Assembly (NCBI RefSeq): GCF_030445035.2
Contig: NC_080698.1
Coordinates: 23,405,294-23,469,293 of the forward strand
Source of the DNA: Dasypus novemcinctus
Taxonomy: Eukaryota; Chordata; Mammalia; Cingulata; Dasypodidae
DNA: 64,000 nt
Reading direction: 5' to 3'
Within the stretch, counting starts at the first letter, position 1. Every line of letters begins with the position of its first letter. The notes beneath the pieces were generated by a model that had not been told where the DNA came from, made no database searches, and worked only from the letters and a program-made list of their open reading frames with translations. This document shows, one piece after another, positions 26,448-38,020 of this stretch. A program made the position numbers and the translations under genes.

Positions 26448-26706
26448 CTTTTTTTTTAAAGAATTATTTTTTATTTATTTCTCCCCTCCCACCCCTCCGT
26501 TGTCTCCGCTCTGTGTCCATTCACTGTGTGCTCTGTGTCTGCTTGTATTCTCATTAGGTGGCTCTAGGAACTGATCCTGGGACCTTCCGGAGTGAGAGAG
26601 AGGCAATTACTGTCTTGCGCCACCTCAACTCCCTGTTCTGCTACGTCTTCTTATTTTCTCTCCTCTGTGTCTCTTGTTGCATCATTTTGCTGTGCCAGCT
26701 CTCTGC
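26448..26706 (-). mobile_element. DAS-type SINE, antisense, 5'-truncated
   Basis: The T-run at 26,449-26,457 is the complement of the A-tail. It is followed by ATTTATTTCTCCCCTCCC and a body with 'gaactgatcctgggaccttccgg' and 'cttgcgccacctcaactccct', recalling another armadillo SINE variant. The tRNA-like head is missing, and the element abuts an L1 3' end at about 26,707. Confidence 0.6.
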
Positions 26707-27050
26707 TGAATAATATTCTGCAAGGAAAATGAGCCACAACTACACCAGCAACATAATATAGAGCAAATGAAGCCAGCCATGAAAGAACATGCACTGTGAT
26801 TCTGATCATACAAAGGTTTAAAACAGGCAATTCCGGCCTGTGGAATTAGAAATCAGAGTAGTGCTTACTTTGGTGAGTAGGGAGGGGTAGTGTTTGGGAA
26901 AGGGCCTGGGTGTGGGGGATGTTGGGTATGTTAGTTAGGCTCTCTTTCTTGACCTGGGGTGGTCCATGAGTGTGTTCGCTTTGTGATAGATCATTGAATG
27001 GTACACTTAGGATCTGTGCACTTCTCAGCGTATTTTAATAAAATATTTAT
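26707..27050 (+). mobile_element. L1/HAL1-type 3' end, sense, degenerate
   Basis: Phrases such as 'agcaaatgaagccagccatgaaagaacatgcactgtgattctgat', 'aaatcagagtagtgctta' and 'gaatggtacacttaggatctgtgcacttc' follow old L1M 3' UTRs in order. There is no intact coding frame. Confidence 0.65.
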
Positions 27051-27724
27051 GTATTTCAATATATTTATGTATTTTAAAGAGAGTTTTAAAAAGGAAAAAG
27101 GAGAAAGTTCAAGGATTCTGACCCAACGAATAAAAAAGGAGACTCAAGATACCAAAGCTGTCTCCTTCTCAGCTTCGAGTTTGTGGCAAGGATACCCTCA
27201 GGCTTAAACTTGGACAGTTCTTCCTCTCTTCTGATGTCATTTCTTTTCCCAGGACTCTTACTCCAGTGTTGCGGAAATGGGGGATGCTGTTTCACAGGCT
27301 CCTCAGTGCTATGTTGTGGTAAATTCTCCTTCTGAAGCAATCTTTGTTTTTTTTAACATTGGTTTTGGAGACACAGTCCTTTCTGGCTTTGTCCTCTTTT
27401 TGCCCTTGGCTTAGTTATCTGATCCACTTACTTAGCACACCTCCAGGACCTCTGAGAATTTTCCTCCTTTTTCTAACTCCTCTACACTGGGCAGATCCTC
27501 CTCTTTACTTGCATATTTTGAACTGTTTGAATTGCTGCAAGAAATATGCTTTAGTTTTGCAACTAAAAATATCACAAAAGCAGATTTTTAAAAAACTGTG
27601 GCTTTGCCACTCCTACCTAACAGTGCTGCTGGGCAAAGTTTTGTTTTGTTTTTTTTTTGCACCTGGATGATCTAGCCCCACCATTTGTCTTACCACTTCT
27701 ATTCTGCTATCTCTGAAATAATGT

Positions 27725-27905
27725 TTCTGCATTAAGTTGTGTAACTACTGGACAAGTTAACTTAAGCTTTCTGACCTCGATTTCCTCATCTATAATGGGG
27801 GTAATAAGAGTCCTCTTCTTGTATAGTTGTTGTGAGCTTTAAGTGAGGTAATACATCCAAATGCCTGGCATAGAACAGTTGCTCAATAAATGGGATCTAT
27901 TCTTA
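27725..27905 (+). repeat. MIR SINE, sense
   Basis: The end half of MIR is clear: 'ctcatctataatgggggtaata', 'gttgttgtgagctttaagtgaggtaataca' and 'gcctggcatagaacagttgctcaataaatg'. Confidence 0.75.
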
Positions 27906-28514
27906 TAAAACCCACTAAGGGCAGAAAGTACTGTTGGCATGCACCTGCAGATCTCAAAGATTAAAAGAGTGGGACGTGCTGCCTAAAGGGTTGCTCTGTA
28001 GAGAGTCACAGGGGACCCTTCTCCCTTACCCTATTGGAAAGGTAGCTCTTTCCCTAAAATCTCATTCAACTTCCAAGGAAAGGTCAGCATGATTTAGGGA
28101 TAGATACAAGAAAGAAAAAAAGAATAAAAATGCTTGATTTCTTTCAAACCTAGGTGATTACATTGCTGACAGGAACTGGGGAGTGAGAAGAGTGCTCTAT
28201 ATCTTAGAGAATCTTGTAAAATGTTTTAACAAATATATAAGAATCATATATAATTGGCACACACTTTGTTTGAATGCAAACACTGCTGTTAAAGTGGTGC
28301 TTAAAAACAGTTTGTTGGCCTTCCCTCCATACAGGAGAAACATTTCTCTCGTTTACACTACTCACTTGCTTAGCAAACCCTTATTTATCCTATAATGCAA
28401 GTGTAATCTGCCCAACATGTCCAAATGCCCACAGATTCTGAATTAGAGGAGTCAGAATTAACAGAAATTTAGGCTGTCTCTCATGGAGAACTACAAGCAT
28501 TAGAAAACTATTCA

Positions 28515-28930
28515 GGGAAGTGGACTTGGCCCAATGGATAAGACATGGGAGGTCTGTGGTTCAAATCCTGAGCCTCCTTGACCCGTGTGGAGCCGGCCCA
28601 TGCGCAGTGCTGATGCGCGCAAGGAGTGCCCTGCCACGCAGGGGTGTCCCCCGCGTAGGGGAGCCCCATGCACAAGGAGTGCACCCTGTAAGGAGAGCCG
28701 CCCAGCACGAAAGAAAGTGCAGCCTGCCCAAGAATGGCGCTGCACACATGGAGAGCTGACACAACAAGATGATGCAACAAAAAGAAACACAGATTCCTGG
28801 TGCCACTGATAAGGATAGAAGTGGTCACAGAAGAACACATAGCCAATGGACACAGAGAGCAGACAACTGGGGGGCGCGGAGAGAAGGGGAGAGAAATAAA
28901 AAAATAATAAAACAACTTAAAAAAGAAAAA
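28515..28930 (+). mobile_element. DAS-type tRNA-derived SINE, full length, sense
   Basis: A complete copy: tRNA-like head (GGGAAGTGGACTTGGCCCAA, A-box; GGTTCAAATCC, B-box), the GC-rich body with ATGCGCAGTGCTGATGCGCG and GCAAGGAGTGCCCTGCCACG, and an A-rich tail with AATAAAA. A 13-bp target-site duplication AGAAAACTATTCA is perfect at 28,502-28,514 and 28,931-28,943. The SINE lies about 150 bp beyond the likely CADPS cleavage site, so it is probably outside the mature mRNA. Frames on either strand through it are not genes. Confidence 0.85.
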
Positions 28931-29074
28931 AGAAAACTATTCACTCCTGTAGTTTCATGACTACTCTAAGAAAATTAACCCTTCCCCCATCTAGCCCATC
29001 TTTTCCTGCTTCTGTGTCTCAATTCTGACTTTCAAAGGAGACATAAGAAAACAGACTCAGAAGTGTACTCTTAG

Positions 29075-30280
29075 GATGTCTGAATAGTTATTTATTGAGA
29101 AGCCACAGTTTTCCACACTTTCATAACTGTAGGCTTTATATAAGGCAAAAGCAAGATGGTTCTACTACTTTACATGGAAATAAACAGCTCTGCAGAGGAC
29201 CCCAGGGTCATGCAGTTATGGATCAAAATGCAATGTACATGACAGATATAAAAAACATTGTGGAACAAAATAATTTAAGTTATGGTTACAATCTACTGAA
29301 GGAAATATCCATATCTTGTTATAAACACATTTATAGTCTAGGGTTGTGATTTAAATATTCAGGATTTTTTTACATACTTTTTTGAAACTTAAAATCAAAA
29401 GGTAACATTTAATAGGGTAAACTTTGACAGAAGAGAGTTGCTCCAAACTGTGCTTGATGTTAAGTCATGATAGGATTGCCCTGTGGCAATTAAGAGGATC
29501 AATCCAGTCATATGTCGCCATCCTTTTTCACTTACTATATGGATAAAGGAAAGGATGGGTTAACAAGGACACAAAGGTTCATTTTTTAGTTGTAAGGGGA
29601 ACAGAAAGAACCAAAAGTTGGCTGTTGGAAACTTGCCTTTTGTTTTTCCGAAATGAAAGCAGATCTATGTGTCTCAAATTAATTTATTTATGTACTCATT
29701 TAAATAATTGGCATCCACATACGTAAAACAAATAAGTGAAAGTACTTGGTGTACTTGCCCTCATATCCATTTACCATCATTACATACACAGTACATTAAT
29801 GAAGCATCATTTAACTTTGCTTGTAACAGGGACACACCTAGCAGTTGGACTATGTATTCTCCATGAACGTTATTTAAAGAATGGTGCTCCATATTGCTTG
29901 TAAACATAGAGATATGAAATCAGGTGGATTCGAAGGTCATTTGCTAATTTTGGTACCACATAGCTAAAATGACGGTTGTATTGGTACACATCTTATGGGC
30001 ATGGGAGTTGACAGAAAATTCCCTAATGGGGTTAACTAACAGACTAAGGACATGCATTGGTTACAGGGCTCCGTCCCCATGGACTCTAGGACCCACTGGT
30101 CTAATCGTCTTCTTCATCTTCCTCGTCACTGTCCTTCATGCTGATCCCCTGCAGTCCCCCGCCCTCGCTCACGGACGCCGTGGCTTCCTCCACAGTAAGA
30201 CGGTTCCGGATGGTTTCATAAGTCTTGCTGTTTAAGGTTGAGTCCAGGACCCCTTGCAATCGGAAATCTCTATAGGTTTT
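29075..30280 (-). other. CADPS: CADPS terminal exon with 3'UTR
   Basis: The last exon begins at 30,280 after a CCTTAG acceptor. It contains 180 coding nt and then about 1 kb of 3'UTR running left. AATAAA on the minus strand at 29,096-29,091 is the likely distal polyadenylation signal; a second AATAAA at 29,688-29,683 could give a shorter form. The 3'UTR has AT-rich stretches but no recognised repeat. Confidence 0.65.
30101..30280 (-). CDS. CADPS: CADPS (CAPS1) last coding exon, C-terminus
   Basis: CADPS encodes the calcium-dependent secretion activator, a cytosolic, membrane-binding protein that primes dense-core (and some synaptic) vesicles for Ca2+-triggered fusion and works with SNAREs. 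This exon translates in phase 0 to 59 residues, starting [14 protein letters not shown] and ending in the acidic tail SDEEDEEDD, with TAG at 30,103-30,101. The sequence matches the CADPS C-terminus as I know it, just beyond the Munc13-homology region. The neighbouring FEZF2 on the same strand fits the gene order I remember for mammals. Only the last two exons of a gene of about 30 lie in the window. Confidence 0.93.
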
Positions 30281-31817
30281 CTAAGGAGGGAAAAGACACA
30301 CAGTGGTAAGGGAGAGCTCATCTCTGTGACGGGGAGGGGAAGAGCGCAGAGCCAGTGTGGGTGTGAGGGCACTGACCTTAAGCCACGTGCCACACTTTAT
30401 GCATTGTCAAATAAAAAGCCACCATGCCCAGATTTCACTTGTACCGAAAACTGAAAATGTTGAATGACAGAAAATGAGAAATTGTGACAGGATAAACTGT
30501 ATTAGATGAGACAAAGCAAAGAACATAAGCTTGTGTTTATTCCGTTCCATAAAGGGGAATGTTCCATAATTTTTTTTTTTTCCTGGGTCTGGTTCTTTCT
30601 CTTAGGCTAGTGTAATCTAATTTGATAGACAATGGAAGGGGCTATAGCATATAAATAATGGATCAAGTGATTCTGGTATTTTGTGATTTCTCTTGCAGTC
30701 TGGTCTTTAGTATTTTTGAGGCTCATAGCTGCAAGAGCCATATTCCTCTGTCTCATTCGCCAGACATATGTATGTTGGTATATGAAACCTATTACGGGCA
30801 GTAGCAATTATGGGGAAGATGGTGTGCTAATGCCTCATCAATATGTTGCAGGCATGTGACTCATTTATCATTTCCTTGGGAAAGAATTGTATCTTTTCAG
30901 TTCACAACTTCATGGTCTCAGGGAAGAAATTTGGCTCTTTTTCAAGAACAATGGTTTGGTATTACCGTACCACAAGTTCTTTGTTCCTTCAGGCGATTTC
31001 TCTCGGATTTCCTTAGGTATCCTAGGGACTGTATTTCTAGAAATCCCTTAGTGCTAATTGACATGACCAGAAGCATCTGGCTGTTGTCTACTTTGAAAAG
31101 GAAAAATTTTAAAGGTCTCTCTCTCTAACTACAACTCTTCTAATCACACTGCATTATCATTTCAGCTACTGATTCTGCCATTTGTTTCTCCTATTGATAT
31201 GGGAAACTTGCTAAAGGGCCAAGAGAAAGGGATGTTAACATACTTCAGTGCCACTCTCATCACGATTTATATTTTTAATATGCTGTCTATTTTGGTCACA
31301 GTGCCAGCGATCCCGGCATCAGTCCTTCTTGAAGATCATGTGTTATAATAATCACTGCAGAATTAACTAGTGAATGCAGTTTGACTCAGTGAAGTACAGC
31401 AGCATAAGGTTATAGATCAGATGACCACCTGTCCTTTTTGTCAGTTTATGCTGTTGTGTCAGCCTGATTACTAATAGCGTCCTCTTTCACTCTTAAAAGT
31501 AACCTTGTGTAGGCAATAAATGATCAGGTCATCCTAATTATAGATGAAGCTGCAGGTCTCTCCTAGGAGGGGAAATCTAGATAGCTACTACAAGTGTGTC
31601 TTCACCTTGAAGAAGAAAGGGAGGAGGCTGAGTAAATGCTAGGCATGGTGGAGACCAGATAGCCAGATGAAAAACTTGCTGTTCTTGAACTTTCCAATCA
31701 GTTGTCTTGGTGCCACTTAGAATAACATAATCGTTACAGAAATATGATGTGAAAAAGAAAAGTAGGAAGTGCCTGAGTAGTCTCTCCTTTATCACACTCC
31801 AGGGCTGCATGTTCCCT

Positions 31818-31985
31818 GACTAGACTCTATGTGCTTTAAGGGTAGGGCCCATACCTGCTCAGTTTGGAAGCCTCCACCTTGCAATATACAAGTAGGGGCT
31901 CAGCTAATATTTATCCAATGTTGGATGAATGAATAAATGCTTGCTGAAGACTGAATGAATGGAATGAATGAACGAATAAATGCCT
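31818..31985 (+). repeat. L2 LINE 3' end, sense
   Basis: The sequence 'gactctatgtgctttaagggtagggcccatacctgctc', then 'gggctcagctaatatttatcc', then repeated GAATGAAT is the usual L2 3' terminus. Confidence 0.6.
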
Positions 31986-33211
31986 TGGTTGCTGAGGCAG
32001 GAAAGAGACGTTTGCTGTGGAGAGGGAGGTCCCTGGGTAATATACTTGGTAAGCAGGTGGTGACGTCTGCTTTATCCCTCTATGCTCTGGCACCGGCTAA
32101 GTGGTGCCCACTTTCAACAAAAGGAGAAGGGGTCCCTGTGGCAGTGCTGTATCTGCAGACCTCCCTCCCTTTCCTGAGCTTCAAGGCCGTGCTTTTTGGC
32201 AGAAGGATAGGATTAGACCTCCTCTCCGACATATTTTTTTCCTTAATAAAATAGTGGAAAATTCAGTATTCCCAGCATAGACCCGAAAATAGCAGTGATG
32301 AGAAGATGTTTTCAAATCCTAACCTGATGTCTTTTTTTCATGTCCACCCAATAAGGGTCAAACAGAAAATTTGCTTCAGAGTGTTTACACCCAGAAAATG
32401 GAATTCAGGCGATTAGGCAATGGCCAGGGAGCCTGCCTTATGTAACGGAAGTAACAAATATGAAAATTAGGCTGGCTCCATAGTCCAAGTGCATATATTT
32501 CTTTTTTTTAAGAGCCACAGTACACTGCTGTCTATAACCTTCCCTGAGCTCTTTGCAAGATCAAATGCAGATGATAATAATTCTCCTTAATTACACACAA
32601 CCAAACAGTAATTGGTTTTTAAAGTCAGCACTGGGGTAGAGGAGCACCTTTAGCGAAATGGGGCTAATCCTAAAAAGACCAAGAAATAGGAGGTGGGGGT
32701 GAGTGAGTGGAGAGGCGTGGAGAGATGGGGGGAGGGGAAGACTTTTGGCAAACTGTTAAGACATAGAAATTCAGCTACGTTTTATTGTTTAAATATTTTA
32801 AAGGAGACTGTGTGCTTTGAATGAGATTTTTGCATACGAATGTTTTAAAACCCTCTGTGGTGAAGCAGCAAATGGAAACTGAAATGATCAAAACCGTATT
32901 TACCCCCTTCTGTGATCTTATTATTTCATGTAAACCACTGAGATTTCACGCTGAAATAATTATCATTAGTCCAAGGCGCACACATAAGAACAGGGAAAAA
33001 AGCTACTTTCAGGGTATGTTATCTCACCTTTGTGATCCTTTACATTTGATTGTATACACGCATTGTAAGAGAAACTACTTCAATTAACTATGAGAACAAT
33101 ATTGATTTGCATTCTGATAATGATCACAGTTCTATTTATAAATAGCTGGGGGTAAATATTTCTATTAAATTAATTGTGGCAATACTTTATTTAATTAAAC
33201 CCAAATGAAAT

Positions 33212-33232
33212 TGGTAATTGATACAATTACCA
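33212..33232. promoter_or_regulatory. homeodomain-type inverted repeat in CADPS intron
   Basis: TGGTAATTG-ATA-CAATTACCA is a perfect inverted repeat with 9-bp arms and a 3-bp spacer. TAATT cores on both arms are typical homeodomain dimer (P3) sites. It lies in a run of further TTAATT motifs (33,165-33,200) about 320 bp 3' of the penultimate exon. Function is inferred. Confidence 0.4.
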
Positions 33233-33550
33233 CAGTCCATTTTTGAACTTCTAATACAAATGGTACAATGGCCCCTGTGGTATTTTTATACAGCAAATAT
33301 GTAACATATTTTTCCAGCCAGGATAAAGATTCCAATTCCTTTTTATTAAAATTTCCCTTGATGTCTGTGTGAGAAATTAACTGTGCCTCCCGAAGTGATG
33401 TCATAGGCTTTTCTTATAGGAGATACACTTTTAGAAATCAGCTTATTATCTGTAGCTAATATTCTTTGTGTTAAGGAAGTTTTGCCGCTTGGTAATAAAA
33501 CATATTTTAGTAAGCTATATGCATAGAAGGATATTTAATTTTTCCTTTAC

Positions 33551-33655
33551 CTTTACCATCCTAATAAGAGTTTTCAGCTGATATATGTGAAGCTGTAAGT
33601 CCATCCGGTCCGTCAGCCAGGTGCAAATCACGTTCATGGAGCTGTTGTACCATTG
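33551..33655 (-). CDS. CADPS: CADPS penultimate coding exon
   Basis: An exact 35-codon exon between a strong acceptor (TTTTTTCAG, AG at 33,657-33,656) and donor GTAAAG (GT at 33,550-33,549). It reads [18 protein letters not shown] ... LIRMVK and joins in phase 0 to KTYRDF of the last exon. A second GT six bases upstream (ATG/GTAAAG) could serve as a tandem donor and drop two residues, but the known protein keeps MVKK. The segment is part of the C-terminal helical region of CAPS1. Confidence 0.93.
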
Positions 33656-36379
33656 CTGAAAAAAGAGACAAAAGTCCTCCAGCTAGCATGTCATGGAGAG
33701 GTCACAGAGCAGAGAGGGAGCAGGCCATGGTTAAGCACCCACTCTGTTCCAAGAGGAAACACAGTGGTTAAAGGGAGCTGGGGAGCAGAGCGATCGAGAG
33801 TGCTAATTTCCACAAAATCACCAGGTACTGGGTCAGCCTAAAAGAGATCAGTTTGGACTTTAAACATAAAACAGAGCTCTTCCCTAGCGACATCGTCTAG
33901 ACAGTCTTTTGGCTCTCTTGGGTCCCCTTCTCAGTAGGTAGATTTGCTCAGTGGAGATTCAAGCTACTCTAGTTCCTAAAGCCATTGTCTCGGGTACCCA
34001 GAGAGAGGGGGGCTTCTCCACTGAACCGATTGGTGTCGCTTGCCACTTACGTTCTGAAAAATCCAGAGCCCTTCTGCTAAATACAGTTCTGGGAGCCTTA
34101 GGAATTTGGGGCAAAGTTTACCTTCCTTTACCCTAGTGGCGCATTCCTAATAAAGACGACGAAGGAAGGTTTCTCTTTAAGGGCCAAACTGTACTCTGGG
34201 CAGCTTAAGTGCCCTTACAGTGCCCATGCAATCTGTTTTAATCTTAACACCCAAAAATTATGGAAGATGAAAGAGAGAAAAAAAAACCATCTACAAATGA
34301 GCTCATTTCAAGCTGTTGAAATCATACTTCCCCTTAAGGGGGTTAAATTTTGCTTCTTGTCTGTGAAAAATGCTTGAAGCTGTGTCACTTTAGACTGCCA
34401 CCCCTGTGGTGCAGGAAGTCTCTGGTGCGGTATAATTTTGCAGTACTGCTCATATATTCATAAATCTCACTCTGAGACATATGAACAGTGTTATAAAGTG
34501 TCAGTATGAAAAAAAAAATCTAATCTTTTAAACTTCACCAGGTTTCATTACGCTCTGCCGCTGATATCAAACAATTTACAAATAAAATGAAAAGGTGTGG
34601 ATGGACCTATATATTTATTTATAGGGCATCTTATGAACTGTACACAGGGAAGATGCAAAAAGAATAATAAAGAAAAAGAATGGTTGGAGAATTTCGACGA
34701 TGACTACTCTTATGCTAACCAATACACACCCGGGCGTGCGTGCACACACATCACACACCAGTGGGGATTTGAAAAGCATAAATAAAAACATGTTTCTGAT
34801 GGTAGCTCCACCCTTTCTCACCTAAAGATCATCCAAAATCAGTTTATGCCTAACACTCACAGTTTTTCCAAAGCCTTGTTTCTGACTTAATTTCTTTTAA
34901 AAAAATTAATTTGGGTTTTTACTTGCAAGGTATAACTGCCAAGTTTCACCTTGCAAGAAACGACGCCGTCTCAGCCATGGTGCTCAGAAGCCCTCTTTGC
35001 AAGCTTTTGATTCAAGGCTCCTTCCTCACCAGAGCCAATCCCGGTTGTCCTTGGAGCCCAGCCGCAGGACACACCACCCCAATCGAGGCAGCACTGCAGC
35101 TTCACAGCCAACTTCTGCTCTTTTAAAGATCATGGAATTGAAACTGTCAGTTTTAGGAACCTTCTGTCCCTCCCCAGGGAGCAGGCGGTGGGGGGATTTC
35201 TCTTCTTGAGATTTGCAGTTCACTCCTTGGAGGACGCAGTTAGCCGGGGTCAAGCTGCTTCAGGCGTGGACAGGTTTTTCCCTCTAGGGGTGAGAACATT
35301 TTACTGAAAGTTTTTTTTTTCCTTTTGGTAGTGGTCGTTGGGGGAGTGGGGGTGGGGTTTGGCACCTCCTGCCTTGGGATTCTGGAACTTTTGAGGCTAC
35401 TGCATCTGGGTTTGTTAGGAAGGGGTCTGGGGACAGGAATATCACGGGGTCGTGGCAGTTCCTGCAGCCTACCTCGCTCTTGGCAATTGGGGGCTCTCTT
35501 GTGTTCAGCCCAGGCCTCAGATGTCACGTCCACCGACAGCATCTGACATGCCTTAGACTGTGAAGAGCAATCTGGGGGCTCACATAATCTGTTCTGAGAG
35601 TCACGGGCAAACCCCTCCCTCTCTCCATCTCCGGGGGTTGGAAGACATCCTGCAAGGAACCCTGGCCACTTCCCGGCCAAACCTACAAGCCCAGGGCCTC
35701 ATGATGAGTACATCTCAGGGACAAAAAAGAGGAATGTGGCACTCTGGCTTCTAGGCAGAGGTGGCATTTTGCTTTGGCTGTGACAACAGGCAAACCGGCG
35801 CTGGCTTACATCACTGCCAGCAAGCCTGTGCGACATGCCTTTTTCTCTTTGCTGAGAGACGTGCCACCTTTCAGGGGGAAAAAAAAACACTGCAAGTCCC
35901 CTCTCCATTTTATGCAAGCAGTTCCCATTCTTGTAAATGGCATTTGAATGGGAAAATAAATAAATATAAAAGGTAGGATACTATCAACACTCGTGCTCCG
36001 TTGCTGAAAGGGTAGGGAGGTAGGAAATGCATACAGAGATGGATCAGAGCATCACACTCACAGATCCCCACCCCATGAGAAGAGAAAGCCCTGGAACATC
36101 CATGCTTCTCCTCCTGGATCTCACATCTAGCAAAAGAAGTGTAAAAAATGTATGATGCCCCATTGGCTACGCATTTAAAGAGGCAAGGGGAGTAAGTCAC
36201 TCTTTCCAAACCTTATGCTCAGTAGATGGAATTGGAGGCAATTTTGGATGCAGCACAGCGCTAACTTGGTTTTCCAGAATGGCGCTTAAAGGCATTCGGA
36301 TGTCAGAGAAAGCAGGAAGGAGGCACTGCCTTCTAGAACTTCTAAATGTTAGAGGTGGCTGGGCTCTTCCATATTATTT

Positions 36380-36480
36380 TTTTATACAGGAGGAAAAGAA
36401 AAGACTCAGAGAGGTGAGGTGACTTGCCTAAGGGCAGGTGGCTAGTGAGTGCAGAAGTGGCAGGGCTACAGTATGGTCCC
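36380..36480 (+). repeat. MIRb fragment, sense
   Basis: 'agactcagagaggtgaggtgacttgcctaagggcaggtggctagtgagtg' follows the central part of MIRb. Confidence 0.6.
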
Positions 36481-37314
36481 GGGATTGAAACAACAGGCCC
36501 TAAAAGGGTGCAGTGGTGTTCTGGTCCTGGCACCCATCTGGGCATCTCTTCCCAACCCCACCCTCTGGGATTATCACTTTGATAGCTAGAAATCGGCCAT
36601 GGTGGGAATATTTACACGGTGGCAAACAGCAACTGCTACAAACCAGGACTTTCTCCCGTCCAGAAAACCAGTTGTTCCATGTTTATCAGCACATCCCTGG
36701 GTGTCTGGTGTGTTCCTGCTCTTCCTCACGGGGCTCATAGCATTTATTAATCATGTTTGCTTTATTTGAGATCGATGCAAATGCAGCAGATTTGTTATGA
36801 CTCTTCAAAAGAGGAAATTAATAAAACATTTTAAGTTCTCCCCTTTTTGTTTAGTCTTTGGTTCAGATATGCCTTTTACAGAGCTCTCCTAACACCTGGG
36901 CACTGATATTTTAGTAAGATGTACTCTAGGCCCAGAGAAATCACAATCGAGGGCTGACTGGAGGTATGCACTAAGTATTTAGGTGTAATCATGATTTCTC
37001 TGCTGCCTCTCCATAATTCGGGTGTATTAATTTAAAACTTTCTAAATAAGGTTGCTTTAAACCTACAAAGAGCAGAGAAAGAAAATCACAGATTCCCTGG
37101 GAACCTTTATAATAATGGGCCTTCTGGGCAAATTCTGTGTGGGCTTTGGCCTCGGAATCCAAAAGGACGCCTGGCACAGCTATGGCTTGCAGGATGACAG
37201 GCTCTTGGAAAGGTAGGAGCTTCTCCAGTACTGCAACCAGATCTGGAGGCTCTATATAAAAGGAAGGCTGATCTAAAACGGTGCCATTTAATTCCTCTTT
37301 CTTCCTTTCTACGA

Positions 37315-37500
37315 TGTAGTGGTTAAGGGCGTGGGCCTTAACACACGCTTGGGGTTGTGATCTTGGGTAAGTTTCATTCTCAGAGACTCAGCTTCCTGAT
37401 CAAAATACGGGAATTGATTAGTCTTCCATTGGCTTTCTGTGATGACTGAATCAGATAATGCTAGTACAGCCCTCATCACAATACAATAGCTGCCACCATC
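37315..37500 (+). repeat. MIR SINE, sense
   Basis: The tRNA-like start ('gtagtggttaagggcgtgggcc'), 'ttgggtaagttt', 'actcagcttcctgatcaaaata' and 'gtgatgactgaatcagataatg' keep the MIR order. A CAC/CAT trinucleotide patch follows at 37,495-37,526. Confidence 0.6.
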
Positions 37501-37869
37501 ATCATCGCCACCACCACCACCACCATTTCTCCCTTCTTTTGTCTCTCTCATAACCTAAGACATACTAAAGAACAAGAGGGAAGCAGAACAAGTTACCAGG
37601 GAGAGCTGTGTGGTCATGAAGCAATTATTCCCATTGGAATAGCTCAGGAACTGCATGCACAAGAGCTGACGCCTGACTATCTCTTAGCAGTGCCATTCTG
37701 CTGTAGAGATGCTTTATGGTAGAGCATCGCCTACATCTTTGGAACATAAAAGTACATTTACATATTAAGCAAAGTTGAAATACTGGATTAAAAGGATTCA
37801 GACAAATAGCAAGTGATTTCTCAAACCCTGTGGGGATATGATCCAACTTCAGCCTGGATGGGCTATTTA

Positions 37870-38020
37870 TTAGCTAGAGAACCTCAAGCAAGCTACTCAA
37901 CCCTCTGACCCTCAGTTTCTTCTGAGGGTTAATAACTACTTCAAAGGATTACTGAGATCATTTATATAAAGTACCTAGCAGAGTCCTTCCATATAGTAAG
38001 CACTCAATAAAGTTTAGCAC
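37870..38020 (+). repeat. MIR SINE, sense
   Basis: 'aagcaagctactcaaccctctgaccctcagtttctt', then 'ggattactgagatcatttatataaagtacctagca', then 'tagtaagcactcaataaag' is a clear MIR 3' half. Confidence 0.75.

Larger units (their letters stand above)
30281..33550 (-). other. CADPS: CADPS last intron
   Basis: The intron is 3,270 bp with GT-AG ends. Most of it is unique and AT-rich. It carries an L2 3' end at about 31,818-31,985 (with GAATGAAT repeats) and a stretch at 32,540-33,250 rich in TAATTA-type motifs that looks like conserved noncoding DNA. Confidence 0.75.

Noticed and set aside
28515-28600. Possible tRNA gene
   Set aside because: The A-box and B-box belong to a tRNA-derived SINE head; cloverleaf pairing is not maintained and the SINE body follows directly.
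28508-28960. Several 60-135 codon frames at 28.5-28.9 kb (and at 16.6-17.1, 56.2-56.65 kb)
   Set aside because: They are translations of DAS-type SINE copies, which are noncoding.
30607-30807. Additional CADPS exons near 30.7 kb and at other minus frames to 64 kb
   Set aside because: None gave residues expected upstream of QWYNSS with matching splice phases.
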